DNA from: Paracoccaceae bacterium
GTDB taxonomy: Bacteria; Pseudomonadota; Alphaproteobacteria; Rhodobacterales; Rhodobacteraceae
DNA length: 39,978 nt
NCBI GenBank assembly: GCA_016937195.1
Contig: JAFGWK010000250.1
Span: 1-39,978 of the forward strand
Direction of reading: 5' to 3'
The notes below the pieces were generated by a model that saw nothing but the letters and a program-made list of their open reading frames with translations, was not told the DNA's origin and searched no databases. Of this stretch, positions 30,608 through 39,375 are shown in pieces. Position numbers and translations under genes: made by a program. Position 1 is the first letter of the stretch; every line of letters starts with the position of its first letter.

Positions 30608-30706
30608 GATAGGTCCTTCGGGCTCGATGCGCAGAATATTACTTGGCGAAAGCCTATTCGGATCGTCATACGAAGTAAACGATACTCACGCTTCAAGGAG
30701 CAGGTG

Positions 30707-31621
30707 ATGCAGCAAGAGAACGAAACCGGCAATATCCTGCCCGAGGCACATGGCGCGGCGGGCGAGGGGCGCTTGGTGCCGCTTGCGCCGGGGTTGCATT
30801 TTATCGCGACCCCGATCGGGGCGGCACGCGACATCACCTTGCGCGCGCTCGATATTTTGCGCTCGGCTGATGTTTTGGCCGCTGAAGATACCCGTAGCCT
30901 GCGCCACTTGATGGAAATTCATGGCGTGCCACTGTCGGGACGCAAAATCGTCGCCTATCACGACCACAACGGCGAGGCGATGCGTCCGCGATTGCTGCGC
31001 GCCCTGCAAGAGGGGCAGTCGGTGGCCTATGCCTCCGAGGCGGGCACGCCGCTGGTCGCCGACCCCGGTTTTCAACTGGGCCGTAGCGTGATCGCTGAAG
31101 GCTATCGGGTCTATGCCGCCCCCGGTCCGTCGGCCGTTCTGGCGGCGCTGACGGTCTCGGGGCTGCCAAGTGATCGCTTTTTGTTTGCAGGATTCGCGCC
31201 CAATACCGGCGCTGCACGGCAAAAGTGGTTGGCGACGTTCCGCGATATTCCGGCAACGCTTGTTTTTTATGAAAGCCCCAAGCGCGTTAACGCGATGTTA
31301 AACGATTGTGTGGAAATATTCGGTGAGGATCGAGAGGCGGCGCTGTGTCGCGAATTGACCAAACGCTTTGAAGAGGTGCGGCGTGGGACGCTGCAAGAGA
31401 TTGCGCTTGGATTGGAGGAAACGCCTGTTAAAGGCGAGATTGTCGTGTTGGTGGATCGTGCGCATGGGCCCGCAGCAGGACCCGAGGAATTGGATAAGAT
31501 GCTGCGGCTCGCTCTCGCGCGTCAAAGCATGAAAGATGCAGTATCCGAGGTGTCGCAAGCGCTCGGATTACCCCGGCGGGAAGTCTATCAGGCCGCCCTT
31601 AAAATGGAGAAGACCTCATGA
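30707..31621 (+). CDS. rsmI: 16S rRNA (cytidine-2'-O)-methyltransferase RsmI
   Basis: LHFIATPIGAARDITLRALDILRSADVLAAEDTRSLRHLMEIHG, YASEAGTPLVADPGFQLGR, AAPGPSAVLAALTVSGLPSDRFLFAGF. Confidence 0.96.
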   Translation: MQQENETGNILPEAHGAAGEGRLVPLAPGLHFIATPIGAARDITLRALDILRSADVLAAEDTRSLRHLMEIHGVPLSGRKIVAYHDHNGEAMRPRLLRALQEGQSVAYASEAGTPLVADPGFQLGRSVIAEGYRVYAAPGPSAVLAALTVSGLPSDRFLFAGFAPNTGAARQKWLATFRDIPATLVFYESPKRVNAMLNDCVEIFGEDREAALCRELTKRFEEVRRGTLQEIALGLEETPVKGEIVVLVDRAHGPAAGPEELDKMLRLALARQSMKDAVSEVSQALGLPRREVYQAALKMEKTS

Positions 31622-31983
31622 GCGGTGCGCTTTCTTACTATTCGGGTTTGGCGGCTGAAGAACAGGTTGCGCGTCAATATGAGGATGCCGGTCGGTCCAT
31701 TTCTGAGCATCGCTGGCGCGGGCGTTATGGTGGCGAAATCGATTTGATTGCCCGCGATGGCGACACGGTGATCTTTGTTGAGGTCAAGAAATCACGCTCG
31801 CATGCGCGCGCGGTTCAAAGGTTGTCGTCGCGCCAGATGCAGCGCATCTGCGTGTCGGTGCAGGAATATCTGATGAAATTTCCTGCGCCGGCAAATTGCA
31901 ATCGCAAGGTGCGCTTCGATCTGGCGTTGGTTGATGAACAGGGACAGATCAAGATTCTGGAAAACGCCTATTTCGGAATGTGA
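31618..31983 (+). CDS. yraN: YraN/UPF0102 family endonuclease-like protein
   Basis: GLAAEEQVARQYEDAGRSISEHRWRGRYGGEIDLIARDGDTVIFVEVKKSRS; start overlaps the rsmI stop. Confidence 0.94.
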   Translation: MSGALSYYSGLAAEEQVARQYEDAGRSISEHRWRGRYGGEIDLIARDGDTVIFVEVKKSRSHARAVQRLSSRQMQRICVSVQEYLMKFPAPANCNRKVRFDLALVDEQGQIKILENAYFGM

Positions 31984-32043
31984 GTTGCGATTGCATCCCC
32001 GCGCACCACATTGCATCAAGGGTGGAACGCAAAGGGGGCGCTG

Positions 32044-32985
32044 ATGGGCTTGAAAGTCGCAATTCAAATGGATCCGATCGCGGCGGTTGATATTGACGCC
32101 GATAGCACGTTTCGCATCGCCGAAGAGGCACAGGCGCGCGGGCATGAGCTGTTTTATTACACGCCCGATCGTTTGATGTATCGTGAAGGACGCATTCTGG
32201 CACGGGGCTGGCCGTTGCAAGTGCGCCGTGAGCGGGGAAATCATTTCACGCTTGGAGATGAGGTCGAGGTCGATTTGGCCGATTGGGATGTGGTCTGGCT
32301 GCGTCAGGATCCGCCCTTCGACATGGGTTATATCACCACCACTCATCTTCTGGAGCGCATTCATCCCGACACGCTGGTCGTGAATGATCCGTTTTGGGTG
32401 CGCAATTTCCCCGAAAAGCTGTTGGTGTTGAATTTTCCTGATTTGACGCCGCCGACGCTTGTCGCGCGTGATCTGGGCACGATTCGCGCGTTCAAAGAGG
32501 TTCATGGCGACATCATCCTCAAGCCGCTTTATGGCAATGGCGGGGCTGGTGTGTTCCGTCTTGATCCCAATGATCGCAATCTGTCCTCGCTGCATGAGCT
32601 GTTCATGGGCATCAATAACGAACCTTTGATTGCGCAGAAATTTTTGCCTGCTGTCGCAAAGGGCGACAAGCGTATCATTCTGGTCGATGGTGAACCGGTT
32701 GGTGCGATCAATCGGGTGCCTGCAGCGGGTGAGACGCGGTCGAACATGCATGTTGGAGGGCGGCCAGAACAGGTTGCGCTCACAGCGCGCGACCGTGAAA
32801 TTTGTGCAACCATTGGGCCTGTTCTGCGTGAAAAGGGGCAGGTCTTCGTCGGGATTGACGTGATCGGCGATTGGCTGACGGAGATTAACGTAACCTCGCC
32901 CACGGGCATTCAGGAGCTTGAACGCTTTGACGGGGTCAATGTCGCTGCCAAAATCTGGGAGGCGATTGAAGCGAAACGGAGTTGA
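32044..32985 (+). CDS. gshB: Glutathione synthase
   Basis: [96 protein letters not shown]. Confidence 0.97.
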   Translation: MGLKVAIQMDPIAAVDIDADSTFRIAEEAQARGHELFYYTPDRLMYREGRILARGWPLQVRRERGNHFTLGDEVEVDLADWDVVWLRQDPPFDMGYITTTHLLERIHPDTLVVNDPFWVRNFPEKLLVLNFPDLTPPTLVARDLGTIRAFKEVHGDIILKPLYGNGGAGVFRLDPNDRNLSSLHELFMGINNEPLIAQKFLPAVAKGDKRIILVDGEPVGAINRVPAAGETRSNMHVGGRPEQVALTARDREICATIGPVLREKGQVFVGIDVIGDWLTEINVTSPTGIQELERFDGVNVAAKIWEAIEAKRS

Positions 32986-32986
32986 T

Positions 32987-33895
32987 GTGTCACTGCAACA
33001 AAGCCTTTTGAACCTGATCCTGCGCAATGCCACGAAACGGCAGGTACGTTTTCTGAAAGACCCGCTGCGCACGCGCCGGGAGGCGGAGCGCGCCTCGAGT
33101 TGGGCCGTTGTTCCTCCCGACGGGCTTTGTCTGATGCAGGTCGTGTACGGTGGTGTGCCCTGTCTGTCGGCGCGGGTTGGCGCGGTCGAGCGGGATTCGG
33201 TCCTGCTGTATTTCCACGGCGGTGGCTATATTTCTGGCTCACCCTTTATGTATCGCGGTCTGGCGGGGCGCTTGTCCCAGCTTTCGGGGCTCGATGTGAT
33301 TCTGCCCGAGTATCGTCTTGCGCCCGAACATCCGCTGCCAGCCGCGCTTGAAGATGCGATGGCGGCTTGGCAGGGGCTGGTGGATACTGGCTACGCGCCT
33401 GATCGCATCGTCATTGCAGGCGACAGCGCGGGGGGCGGGCTGGCCTTGCTGTTGCTCGCTCGGCTTTGCGCGGCGGACACGCCGCCTGCCGGGGTGATCG
33501 CGTTTTCGCCTTGGGTCGATCTGAGCTGTTCGGGGGAGAGTTTCCATACCAACGCCAAGACCGAAGTGCTTTTGCCGCGCGCGCGGGTCAGGCAGTCCAG
33601 CGAGATGGCGCGGGGGGATCATGCGGCGGATGACCCTGCCGTTTCGCCGCTTTTCGCGGATTTTCCTGCCCCGCCGCCGGTTCTGATCCAGCATTCGATG
33701 GCGGAAATCCTATGCGATGATTCCCTGCGCATGGCCGAGCGGTTGCGCCATTTCGGCAGTGACGTCACGGTGCAAAGCTGGCCCAAAGCGCCCCATGTCT
33801 GGCAGTTTTTTGACGGGCGTCTGCCCGAGGCGCGCGCAGCTTTGGAAGATGCGGGCCGCGCGGCGCGACATATGCTTAACCTGCCATCGCGGTGA
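32987..33895 (+). CDS. Alpha/beta hydrolase, HSL-like
   Basis: LLYFHGGGYISGSPFMYRGLAGRLS (HGGG), VIAGDSAGGGLALLLLARL (GDSAGG). GTG start 2 nt after the gshB stop. Confidence 0.9.
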   Translation: MSLQQSLLNLILRNATKRQVRFLKDPLRTRREAERASSWAVVPPDGLCLMQVVYGGVPCLSARVGAVERDSVLLYFHGGGYISGSPFMYRGLAGRLSQLSGLDVILPEYRLAPEHPLPAALEDAMAAWQGLVDTGYAPDRIVIAGDSAGGGLALLLLARLCAADTPPAGVIAFSPWVDLSCSGESFHTNAKTEVLLPRARVRQSSEMARGDHAADDPAVSPLFADFPAPPPVLIQHSMAEILCDDSLRMAERLRHFGSDVTVQSWPKAPHVWQFFDGRLPEARAALEDAGRAARHMLNLPSR

Positions 33896-35387
33896 TGCGG
33901 TAGCTCAGCGCCTCGGCAATATGGGGTTGGCGCACATCGACCTCGCCGTCGAGGTCGGCAATCGTGCGCGCGACTCGCAACACCCGGTGATAGGCGCGCG
34001 CGGACAGTCCGAATTTTGCCGCCATTTTCGTTAACATCTCGCGCCCTTGCGCATCGGGCGTGGCGATCTCTTCCAACAATGTACCCTCTGCTTCGGCATT
34101 GACACGCACGCTGGCGTGGCCCTCAAAACGTGCGGTTTGGGTATCGCGCGCGCCTTGAACGCGCTGGGCTACGGTGGCAGAGTTTTCACCGCTGGCGGGT
34201 AGATCAAGATCGCTGAAGGCGACGGGAGGCACCTCGATTCGCAGATCAAAACGGTCCATCAGCGGCCCCGAGACTTTGCCAAGATAATCCTCGCCACAGG
34301 TCGGCGCGCGCGAGCAGGCCCGTGCCGGATCTCCGAGATAGCCGCATTTGCACGGGTTGGCCGCCGCGATCAAAAGAAACCGGCAGGGGTAGCGCATATG
34401 GGCTTTGGCGCGCGCGACCACGACCTCGCCGGTCTCTATCGGTTGGCGCAGGGTTTCCAGAACGGCGCGGGGAAATTCGGGAAACTCATCCATGAACAGC
34501 ACACCGTTATGGGCCAGGCTGACCTCCCCGGGGCGCGCGCCGCGTCCGCCCCCGATCATCGCCGCCATTGAGGCTGTGTGATGTGGCTCACGAAAAGGGC
34601 GTTCGCGCGAGATCCCGCCTTCGCCCAGCAGGCCCGAAAGCGAGTGGATCATTGAGGTTTCCAGTGCCTCGGTCGGCGTCAACGGCGGCAGGATCGAGGG
34701 GACGCGCGCCGCCAGCATCGACTTTCCTGATCCGGGCGCGCCGATCATCATCATGTGGTGACGCCCAGCCGCAGCAATTTCCAATGCCCGTTTCGCGCGT
34801 TCCTGCCCTTTCACATCGCGCAGATCGCGCGCCAAGGTCGGTGATTTAAGGAGCCCGGGGCGGGCGGGGTCCAGCGGGACGCGCCCGCTGAGATGGGCAA
34901 TCGCCTCGCTCAGCGTGGCGGGGGCGAACACATCGGCCGCGCCAACCCATGCGGCCTCGGCCCCGCAGGCTTTCGGGCAGATCAGATCGCGCCCGTTTTC
35001 GGCCGCGGCAAGGGCCGAGGGCAGCGCACCAGCCACCCCCACCAGCCGCCCATCCAGCGCCAGTTCGCCAATCGCAACGACCGCTTCGGCGCGCTCGGCG
35101 GGTACCAACCCGAGGGCTGCAAGCAGTGCCAGCGCCACCGGCAGGTCGAAGTGCGAGCCCTCTTTGGGCATGTCGGCGGGGGATAGATTGACGGTGATTT
35201 TCTGCATCGGCATTGCGATCGCCAGCGCCCCAAGGGCGGCGCGCACCCGTTCACGCGCCTCGGACACCGCCTTATCTGCCAAGCCGACAATGGCAAATCC
35301 CGGCAAGCCTTCGGACAGGGCGCATTGCACTTCGACCGTGCGTGCCTCTACGCCCTCAAACGCCACAGTAAAGGTCTTTGCGACCAT
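33876..35387 (-). CDS. comM: YifB/ComM family Mg-chelatase-like AAA ATPase
   Basis: MVAKTFTVAFEGVEARTVEVQCALSEGLPGFAIVGLADKAVSEARERVRAAL, MIGAPGSGKSMLAARVPSILPPL, GVLFMDEFPEFPRAVLETLRQPIETG. Confidence 0.94.
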   Translation of the reverse strand: MVAKTFTVAFEGVEARTVEVQCALSEGLPGFAIVGLADKAVSEARERVRAALGALAIAMPMQKITVNLSPADMPKEGSHFDLPVALALLAALGLVPAERAEAVVAIGELALDGRLVGVAGALPSALAAAENGRDLICPKACGAEAAWVGAADVFAPATLSEAIAHLSGRVPLDPARPGLLKSPTLARDLRDVKGQERAKRALEIAAAGRHHMMMIGAPGSGKSMLAARVPSILPPLTPTEALETSMIHSLSGLLGEGGISRERPFREPHHTASMAAMIGGGRGARPGEVSLAHNGVLFMDEFPEFPRAVLETLRQPIETGEVVVARAKAHMRYPCRFLLIAAANPCKCGYLGDPARACSRAPTCGEDYLGKVSGPLMDRFDLRIEVPPVAFSDLDLPASGENSATVAQRVQGARDTQTARFEGHASVRVNAEAEGTLLEEIATPDAQGREMLTKMAAKFGLSARAYHRVLRVARTIADLDGEVDVRQPHIAEALSYRITAMAG

Positions 35388-35736
35388 GATTCCGTCCTTT
35401 TTTCCCGTTATCTCAAGGGGTAAAGGCGCATGGTTTAAGAAAGGTTAACGCTGAACGGACGCCTCATTTCGTGGCGCGCGCGGTCTGGCGTGTCAACGTT
35501 CAGGGTTGCGCATCGGGCCTTAGTGCGTGTGCTCAACCTGTCGAGAGATTTGTTGCAATAACAGGAAGGCACGTCAAGAAATCGTGAGCAAGCTTAGGAT
35601 TTCCTGCACGCCGATTTTCGTGAGCTTCAATCTTAAATTATTGAAATAAAACAAATTTAATTCTGTTTGTTGCGTCAATGGGCTGGGATGCACAAAGTAA
35701 CATGCAAAAACCAACAATTCCGTGAGGAACCTTTTC

Positions 35737-35835
35737 ATGCCAAGAACATTGGGTCAGCAATGCAGCCACGCGTTTACGTGGCGCCGAATGGGCGGGAGAC
35801 CCGGGGAGACTGGTAAATGGCACTCGATGGTATGA
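35737..35835 (+). CDS. Possible 32-aa upstream ORF overlapping the rpoH start out of frame
   Basis: ATG at 35737 preceded by GAGGAACC; MPRTLGQQCSHAFTWRRMGGRPGETGKWHSMV, stop at 35833-35835, overlapping ATG 35817. Confidence 0.3.
   Translation: MPRTLGQQCSHAFTWRRMGGRPGETGKWHSMV
35765..35782 (+). promoter_or_regulatory. Hairpin in the rpoH 5' leader
   Basis: GCCACG-CGTTTA-CGTGGC, 6-bp stem, about 35 nt upstream of the start codon. Confidence 0.4.
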
Positions 35836-36695
35836 CTGATGAGACCCTGCCGCGCCAAGCGATGCGCGCGGAATTCCTGGACGCCGACACCGAGGTCGCT
35901 TTGGCCCGAGCCTGGCGTGATAACCGTGATGAAGAGGCGCTACACCGGTTGGTGACCGCTTACATGCGCCTTGCGATCTCGATGGCGTCGAAATTCCGCC
36001 GCTACGGCGCGCCAATGAACGATCTGATCCAAGAGGCCTCGCTTGGCCTGATGAAAGCCGCCGAAAAGTTTGACCCCGAACGCGGCGTGCGTTTTTCGAC
36101 CTACGCGGTTTGGTGGATCAAGGCCTCGATCCAGGAATTCGTGATGCGCAACTGGTCGATGGTGCGGACCGGTTCTACCAGTTCCCAGAAATCTTTGTTC
36201 TTCAATATGCGTCGCGTGCAGGCGCAATTGGCGCGCGAAGCCCAGCAAGAGGGGCGCCAGCTTGACGCGCTACAGTTGCGGATGCGCGTCGCCGAGGTGA
36301 TCGGCGTGCCGATCCATGATGTCGAGATGATGGAGGGGCGACTTTCGGGGTCTGATTTCTCGCTTAATGCCACGCAATCAAGCGATGAAGAGGGCCGCGA
36401 ATGGGTCGATACGCTGGAAGATGACAGCGCCAATCCAGAAGAAAGCGTTGCCGAAAGCCATGACGGTTTGACGATGAAAAACTGGCTGGGCGAGGCGATG
36501 GAGCGGTTGACGGATCGTGAAAAGTACATCGTCACGCAGCGCCGCCTCATCGAAGATCCACGCACGCTGGAAAGTCTTGGCGAAGAGCTGTGCCTGTCCA
36601 AAGAGCGCATCCGTCAGCTTGAGGCGCAGGCCTTTGGCAAAATGCGCAAATCGCTTGAATGCCACCAAGGTGAGGTGCAAAGCTTCTTCGTATGA
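35817..36695 (+). CDS. rpoH: RNA polymerase sigma-32 family factor, RpoHII type
   Basis: RYGAPMNDLIQEASLGLMKAAEKFDPERGVRFSTYAVWWIKASIQEFVMRNWSMVRTGSTSSQKSLFFNMRR; C-terminal LSKERIRQLEAQAFGKMRK. Matches recalled RpoHII features of Rhodobacterales rather than RpoHI. Confidence 0.93.
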   Translation: MALDGMTDETLPRQAMRAEFLDADTEVALARAWRDNRDEEALHRLVTAYMRLAISMASKFRRYGAPMNDLIQEASLGLMKAAEKFDPERGVRFSTYAVWWIKASIQEFVMRNWSMVRTGSTSSQKSLFFNMRRVQAQLAREAQQEGRQLDALQLRMRVAEVIGVPIHDVEMMEGRLSGSDFSLNATQSSDEEGREWVDTLEDDSANPEESVAESHDGLTMKNWLGEAMERLTDREKYIVTQRRLIEDPRTLESLGEELCLSKERIRQLEAQAFGKMRKSLECHQGEVQSFFV

Positions 36696-37507
36696 AGAGC
36701 GTTTTGGCCGCACTGCTTGGCTTGATACTGATCTCCCCGGCCCATGCCGAGGAGATTTCTGCGGGCGCGCTTGATCATATCTCCGGCGATATTGTTGTGG
36801 TCGGTGAAATCCACGACAATCCCACCCATCACCTCAATCAGGCGCGCGCGATCACGGCGATCAAGCCCAAAGCGGTGGTGTTTGAAATGCTCAGCCCCGC
36901 GCAAGCTGCCAAGATTACGCCCGCCCTGTTGAAAGACGAAAAAGCGCTGGACAAAGCCTTGGGCTGGGAACAGGCGGGCTGGCCGGATTTCGCGATCTAT
37001 TACCCGATTTTCAAAGCCTTGGGCGATTCGCGTATCTACGGCACAGCCGAGCCGCGCGATGTTGTGCGCAGCGCCATGACAACGCCCTTGTCCGAAGTCT
37101 TTGGCCCTGATGCCTCGCGCTATGGGCTAAACCAACCCTATCCCGATGCCTTGCAAAAACAGCTAGAGGCCGAGGCGCAGAAAGATCACTGCAACGCGCT
37201 GCCGGTCGACCTTTTGCCCGGTATGGTCGCGGCGCAACGCTACCGCGATGCAGCTTTCGCACGCACCGTTCAGCAGGCTTACAAAGACACTGGCGGCCCC
37301 GTCGTTTTGATCACCGGATCGGGCCATGCACATAATGACCTCGCCGTGCCGGCGATGCTGCGCAAGCTTGATCCACGCGCCAAGGTTGTGTCCATCGGCC
37401 AGATTGAGGCTGCGCCCGACGATCCGGCGTCGCCCGATCAGCCTTTCGATCACTGGATCGTCACGCCCCCGACGCCCCGCGACGACCCCTGCGCTGCGTT
37501 CAAGTGA
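36692..37507 (+). CDS. ChaN family protein (haem-binding uptake, Tiki superfamily)
   Basis: Signal peptide; GDIVVVGEIHDNPTHHLNQARAITAIKPKAVVFEMLSPAQ and VVLITGSGHAHNDLAVPAML; ATGA overlap with the rpoH stop. Confidence 0.87.
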   Translation: MKSVLAALLGLILISPAHAEEISAGALDHISGDIVVVGEIHDNPTHHLNQARAITAIKPKAVVFEMLSPAQAAKITPALLKDEKALDKALGWEQAGWPDFAIYYPIFKALGDSRIYGTAEPRDVVRSAMTTPLSEVFGPDASRYGLNQPYPDALQKQLEAEAQKDHCNALPVDLLPGMVAAQRYRDAAFARTVQQAYKDTGGPVVLITGSGHAHNDLAVPAMLRKLDPRAKVVSIGQIEAAPDDPASPDQPFDHWIVTPPTPRDDPCAAFK

Positions 37508-37566
37508 TCCTTGCGCGCGTGCGTCCTGCCGCTTAGACCTAAGATCAATCTATTACGGAGGGGCAA

Positions 37567-38769
37567 ATGCTCGCGGGCAAACGCATCCTGTTGATCATCG
37601 GCGGCGGTATCGCGGCCTTCAAAACGCCCGAGTTGATCCGCGCCCTGCGCGGGGCAGGGGCAGCAGTGACCCCTGTTTTGACCCGCGCGGGGGCTGAGTT
37701 TGTCACCCCGCTCACGATCTCGTCGCTCGCAGGCGAGGCCGCGCATAGCGATCTGTTCGATCTGACCCATGAGGCCGAGATTGGCCATATCCAGCTGAGC
37801 CGCGCCGCCGATCTGGTGGTCGTCGTGCCCGCCACCGCCGATCTGATGGCGAAGATGGCGCAAGGGCTGGCCAATGATCTGGCCTCGACGCTGCTGCTGG
37901 CGACCGATAAACGCGTCTTGATCGCGCCTGCGATGAATGTGCGGATGTGGGAGCATGCCGCGACCCAGCGCAATATCGCCACGTTGAAATCGGATGGCGT
38001 CTTGTTTGCAGGTCCGACGGATGGCGACATGGCCTGTGGAGAATTCGGGCCGGGGCGGATGGTTGAACCGATTGAAATCCTGTCATCAATTAAGGCCGCT
38101 CTGTCCGATGGCCCGCTAAAAGGCCGCCATATCCTTGTCACCTCTGGTCCCACGCACGAACCGATCGACCCGGTGCGCTATATCGCCAATCGCTCGTCCG
38201 GGGCGCAGGGCACGGCGCTGGCCGCGGCGCTGCGCGATCTGGGCGCGCGCGTGAGTTTTATCACTGGCCCTGCCAGCGTGCCTCCGCCTGCGGGTGTGAC
38301 GGTGATCCGGGTGGAAACCGCGCGCGAAATGCTGGATGCAGTTCAGACCGTGCTGCCCGCCGATGCCGCTATCTTTGCCGCCGCCGTGGCCGATTGGCGT
38401 GTAGAGAACGCCGCATCTCAAAAGATGAAAAAAGACGGCTCCGGCGCGCTGCCCACGCTCGCATTCGCCGAGAACCCCGATATTCTGGCACAGGTGTCGC
38501 AGATGACCGCTGATCGGCCTGCGCTGGTGGTGGGCTTTGCCGCCGAGACCCATGATGTGCAGCGCCACGCCACCGAAAAACGCGCGCGCAAGGGATGTGA
38601 CTGGATCGTGGCCAATGATGTCAGCCCCGAGACCGGAATAATGGGCGGCAGCGAAAACGCGATCACGTTGATCGACGATCAGGGCGCTGAACATTGGGAA
38701 CGCATGAGCAAGGTTGATACTGCACGCCGGTTGGCGGCCCGCATCGCTGCGGCATTGGGTGCGGGTTGA
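37567..38769 (+). CDS. coaBC: Bifunctional phosphopantothenoylcysteine decarboxylase / phosphopantothenate-cysteine ligase
   Basis: ILLIIGGGIAAFKTPELIRALRGAGAAVTPVLT, APAMNVRMWEHAATQRN, TSGPTHEPIDPVRYIANRSSGAQG. Confidence 0.96.
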   Translation: MLAGKRILLIIGGGIAAFKTPELIRALRGAGAAVTPVLTRAGAEFVTPLTISSLAGEAAHSDLFDLTHEAEIGHIQLSRAADLVVVVPATADLMAKMAQGLANDLASTLLLATDKRVLIAPAMNVRMWEHAATQRNIATLKSDGVLFAGPTDGDMACGEFGPGRMVEPIEILSSIKAALSDGPLKGRHILVTSGPTHEPIDPVRYIANRSSGAQGTALAAALRDLGARVSFITGPASVPPPAGVTVIRVETAREMLDAVQTVLPADAAIFAAAVADWRVENAASQKMKKDGSGALPTLAFAENPDILAQVSQMTADRPALVVGFAAETHDVQRHATEKRARKGCDWIVANDVSPETGIMGGSENAITLIDDQGAEHWERMSKVDTARRLAARIAAALGAG

Positions 38770-38778
38770 ATCGGGGGG

Positions 38779-38836
38779 CCGCTCCGCGGGGAGTATTTAC
38801 GGCCAAATGAAATCAATCGCTCTTTCATTTGGCCGT
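38779..38836. repeat. Perfect 24-bp inverted repeat between coaBC and dut
   Basis: GGGAGTATTTACGGCCAAATGAAA - TCAATCGCTC - TTTCATTTGGCCGTAAATACTCCC. Coordinates are approximate to a few bases. Confidence 0.9.
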
Positions 38837-38901
38837 AAATACTCCCGCCGGAGGCTTCCAACAGCAAAGCCCAAGCGCCACAGCGGGGCAGGGAGAACAA
38901 G

Positions 38902-39372
38902 ATGACCATACCGACCATCAAGGTTGTGCGCGAAGATTGGGCCGATCCCAGCATCGCGCTACCAAGCTATGAAAGTGCAGGCGCGGCGGGGGCCGATATT
39001 CGCGCTAACCTGATGCTTGAGGACCGGGGCAGCGGCTTTACCCTCTATCCGATGCAACGCGCGATCATCCCGACAGGCCTGCGCGTTGAGATTCCCGAGG
39101 GGTTCGAGATGCAGATCCGCCCGCGCTCGGGGCTTGCGCTGAAACACGGGATCAGCCTGCCCAATACGCCCGGCACGATTGACGCGGATTACCGCGGTCC
39201 GCTGGGCGTTTTGTTGATCAATCTGGGCCATGAACCTTATCTGATCGAACATGGCGCGCGCATCGCCCAAGCGATTATCGCGCCGGTGGTGCAGGCCCGT
39301 TTTGAGGTCGCGCAGGCGTTGGGCGACACCGCGCGCGGGCAGGGGGGCTTTGGCTCCACCGGAAAGCACTAG
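38902..39372 (+). CDS. dut: dUTP diphosphatase
   Basis: LPSYESAGAAGADIRA, MQIRPRSGLALKHGISLPNTPGTIDADYRGPLGVLLINLG, C-terminal RGQGGFGSTGKH. Confidence 0.97.
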   Translation: MTIPTIKVVREDWADPSIALPSYESAGAAGADIRANLMLEDRGSGFTLYPMQRAIIPTGLRVEIPEGFEMQIRPRSGLALKHGISLPNTPGTIDADYRGPLGVLLINLGHEPYLIEHGARIAQAIIAPVVQARFEVAQALGDTARGQGGFGSTGKH

Positions 39373-39375
39373 GCG

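Noticed and set aside
31792-33072. 426-aa minus-strand ORF spanning yraN, gshB and the hydrolase start
   Set aside because: Covers three plus-strand genes with strong family motifs; no plausible RBS or domain.
35725-35750. GGAAC motif as an EcfG-type general stress promoter for rpoHII
   Set aside because: No CGTT -10 element at 16-17 nt, and Rhodobacterales generally lack the EcfG/PhyR system.
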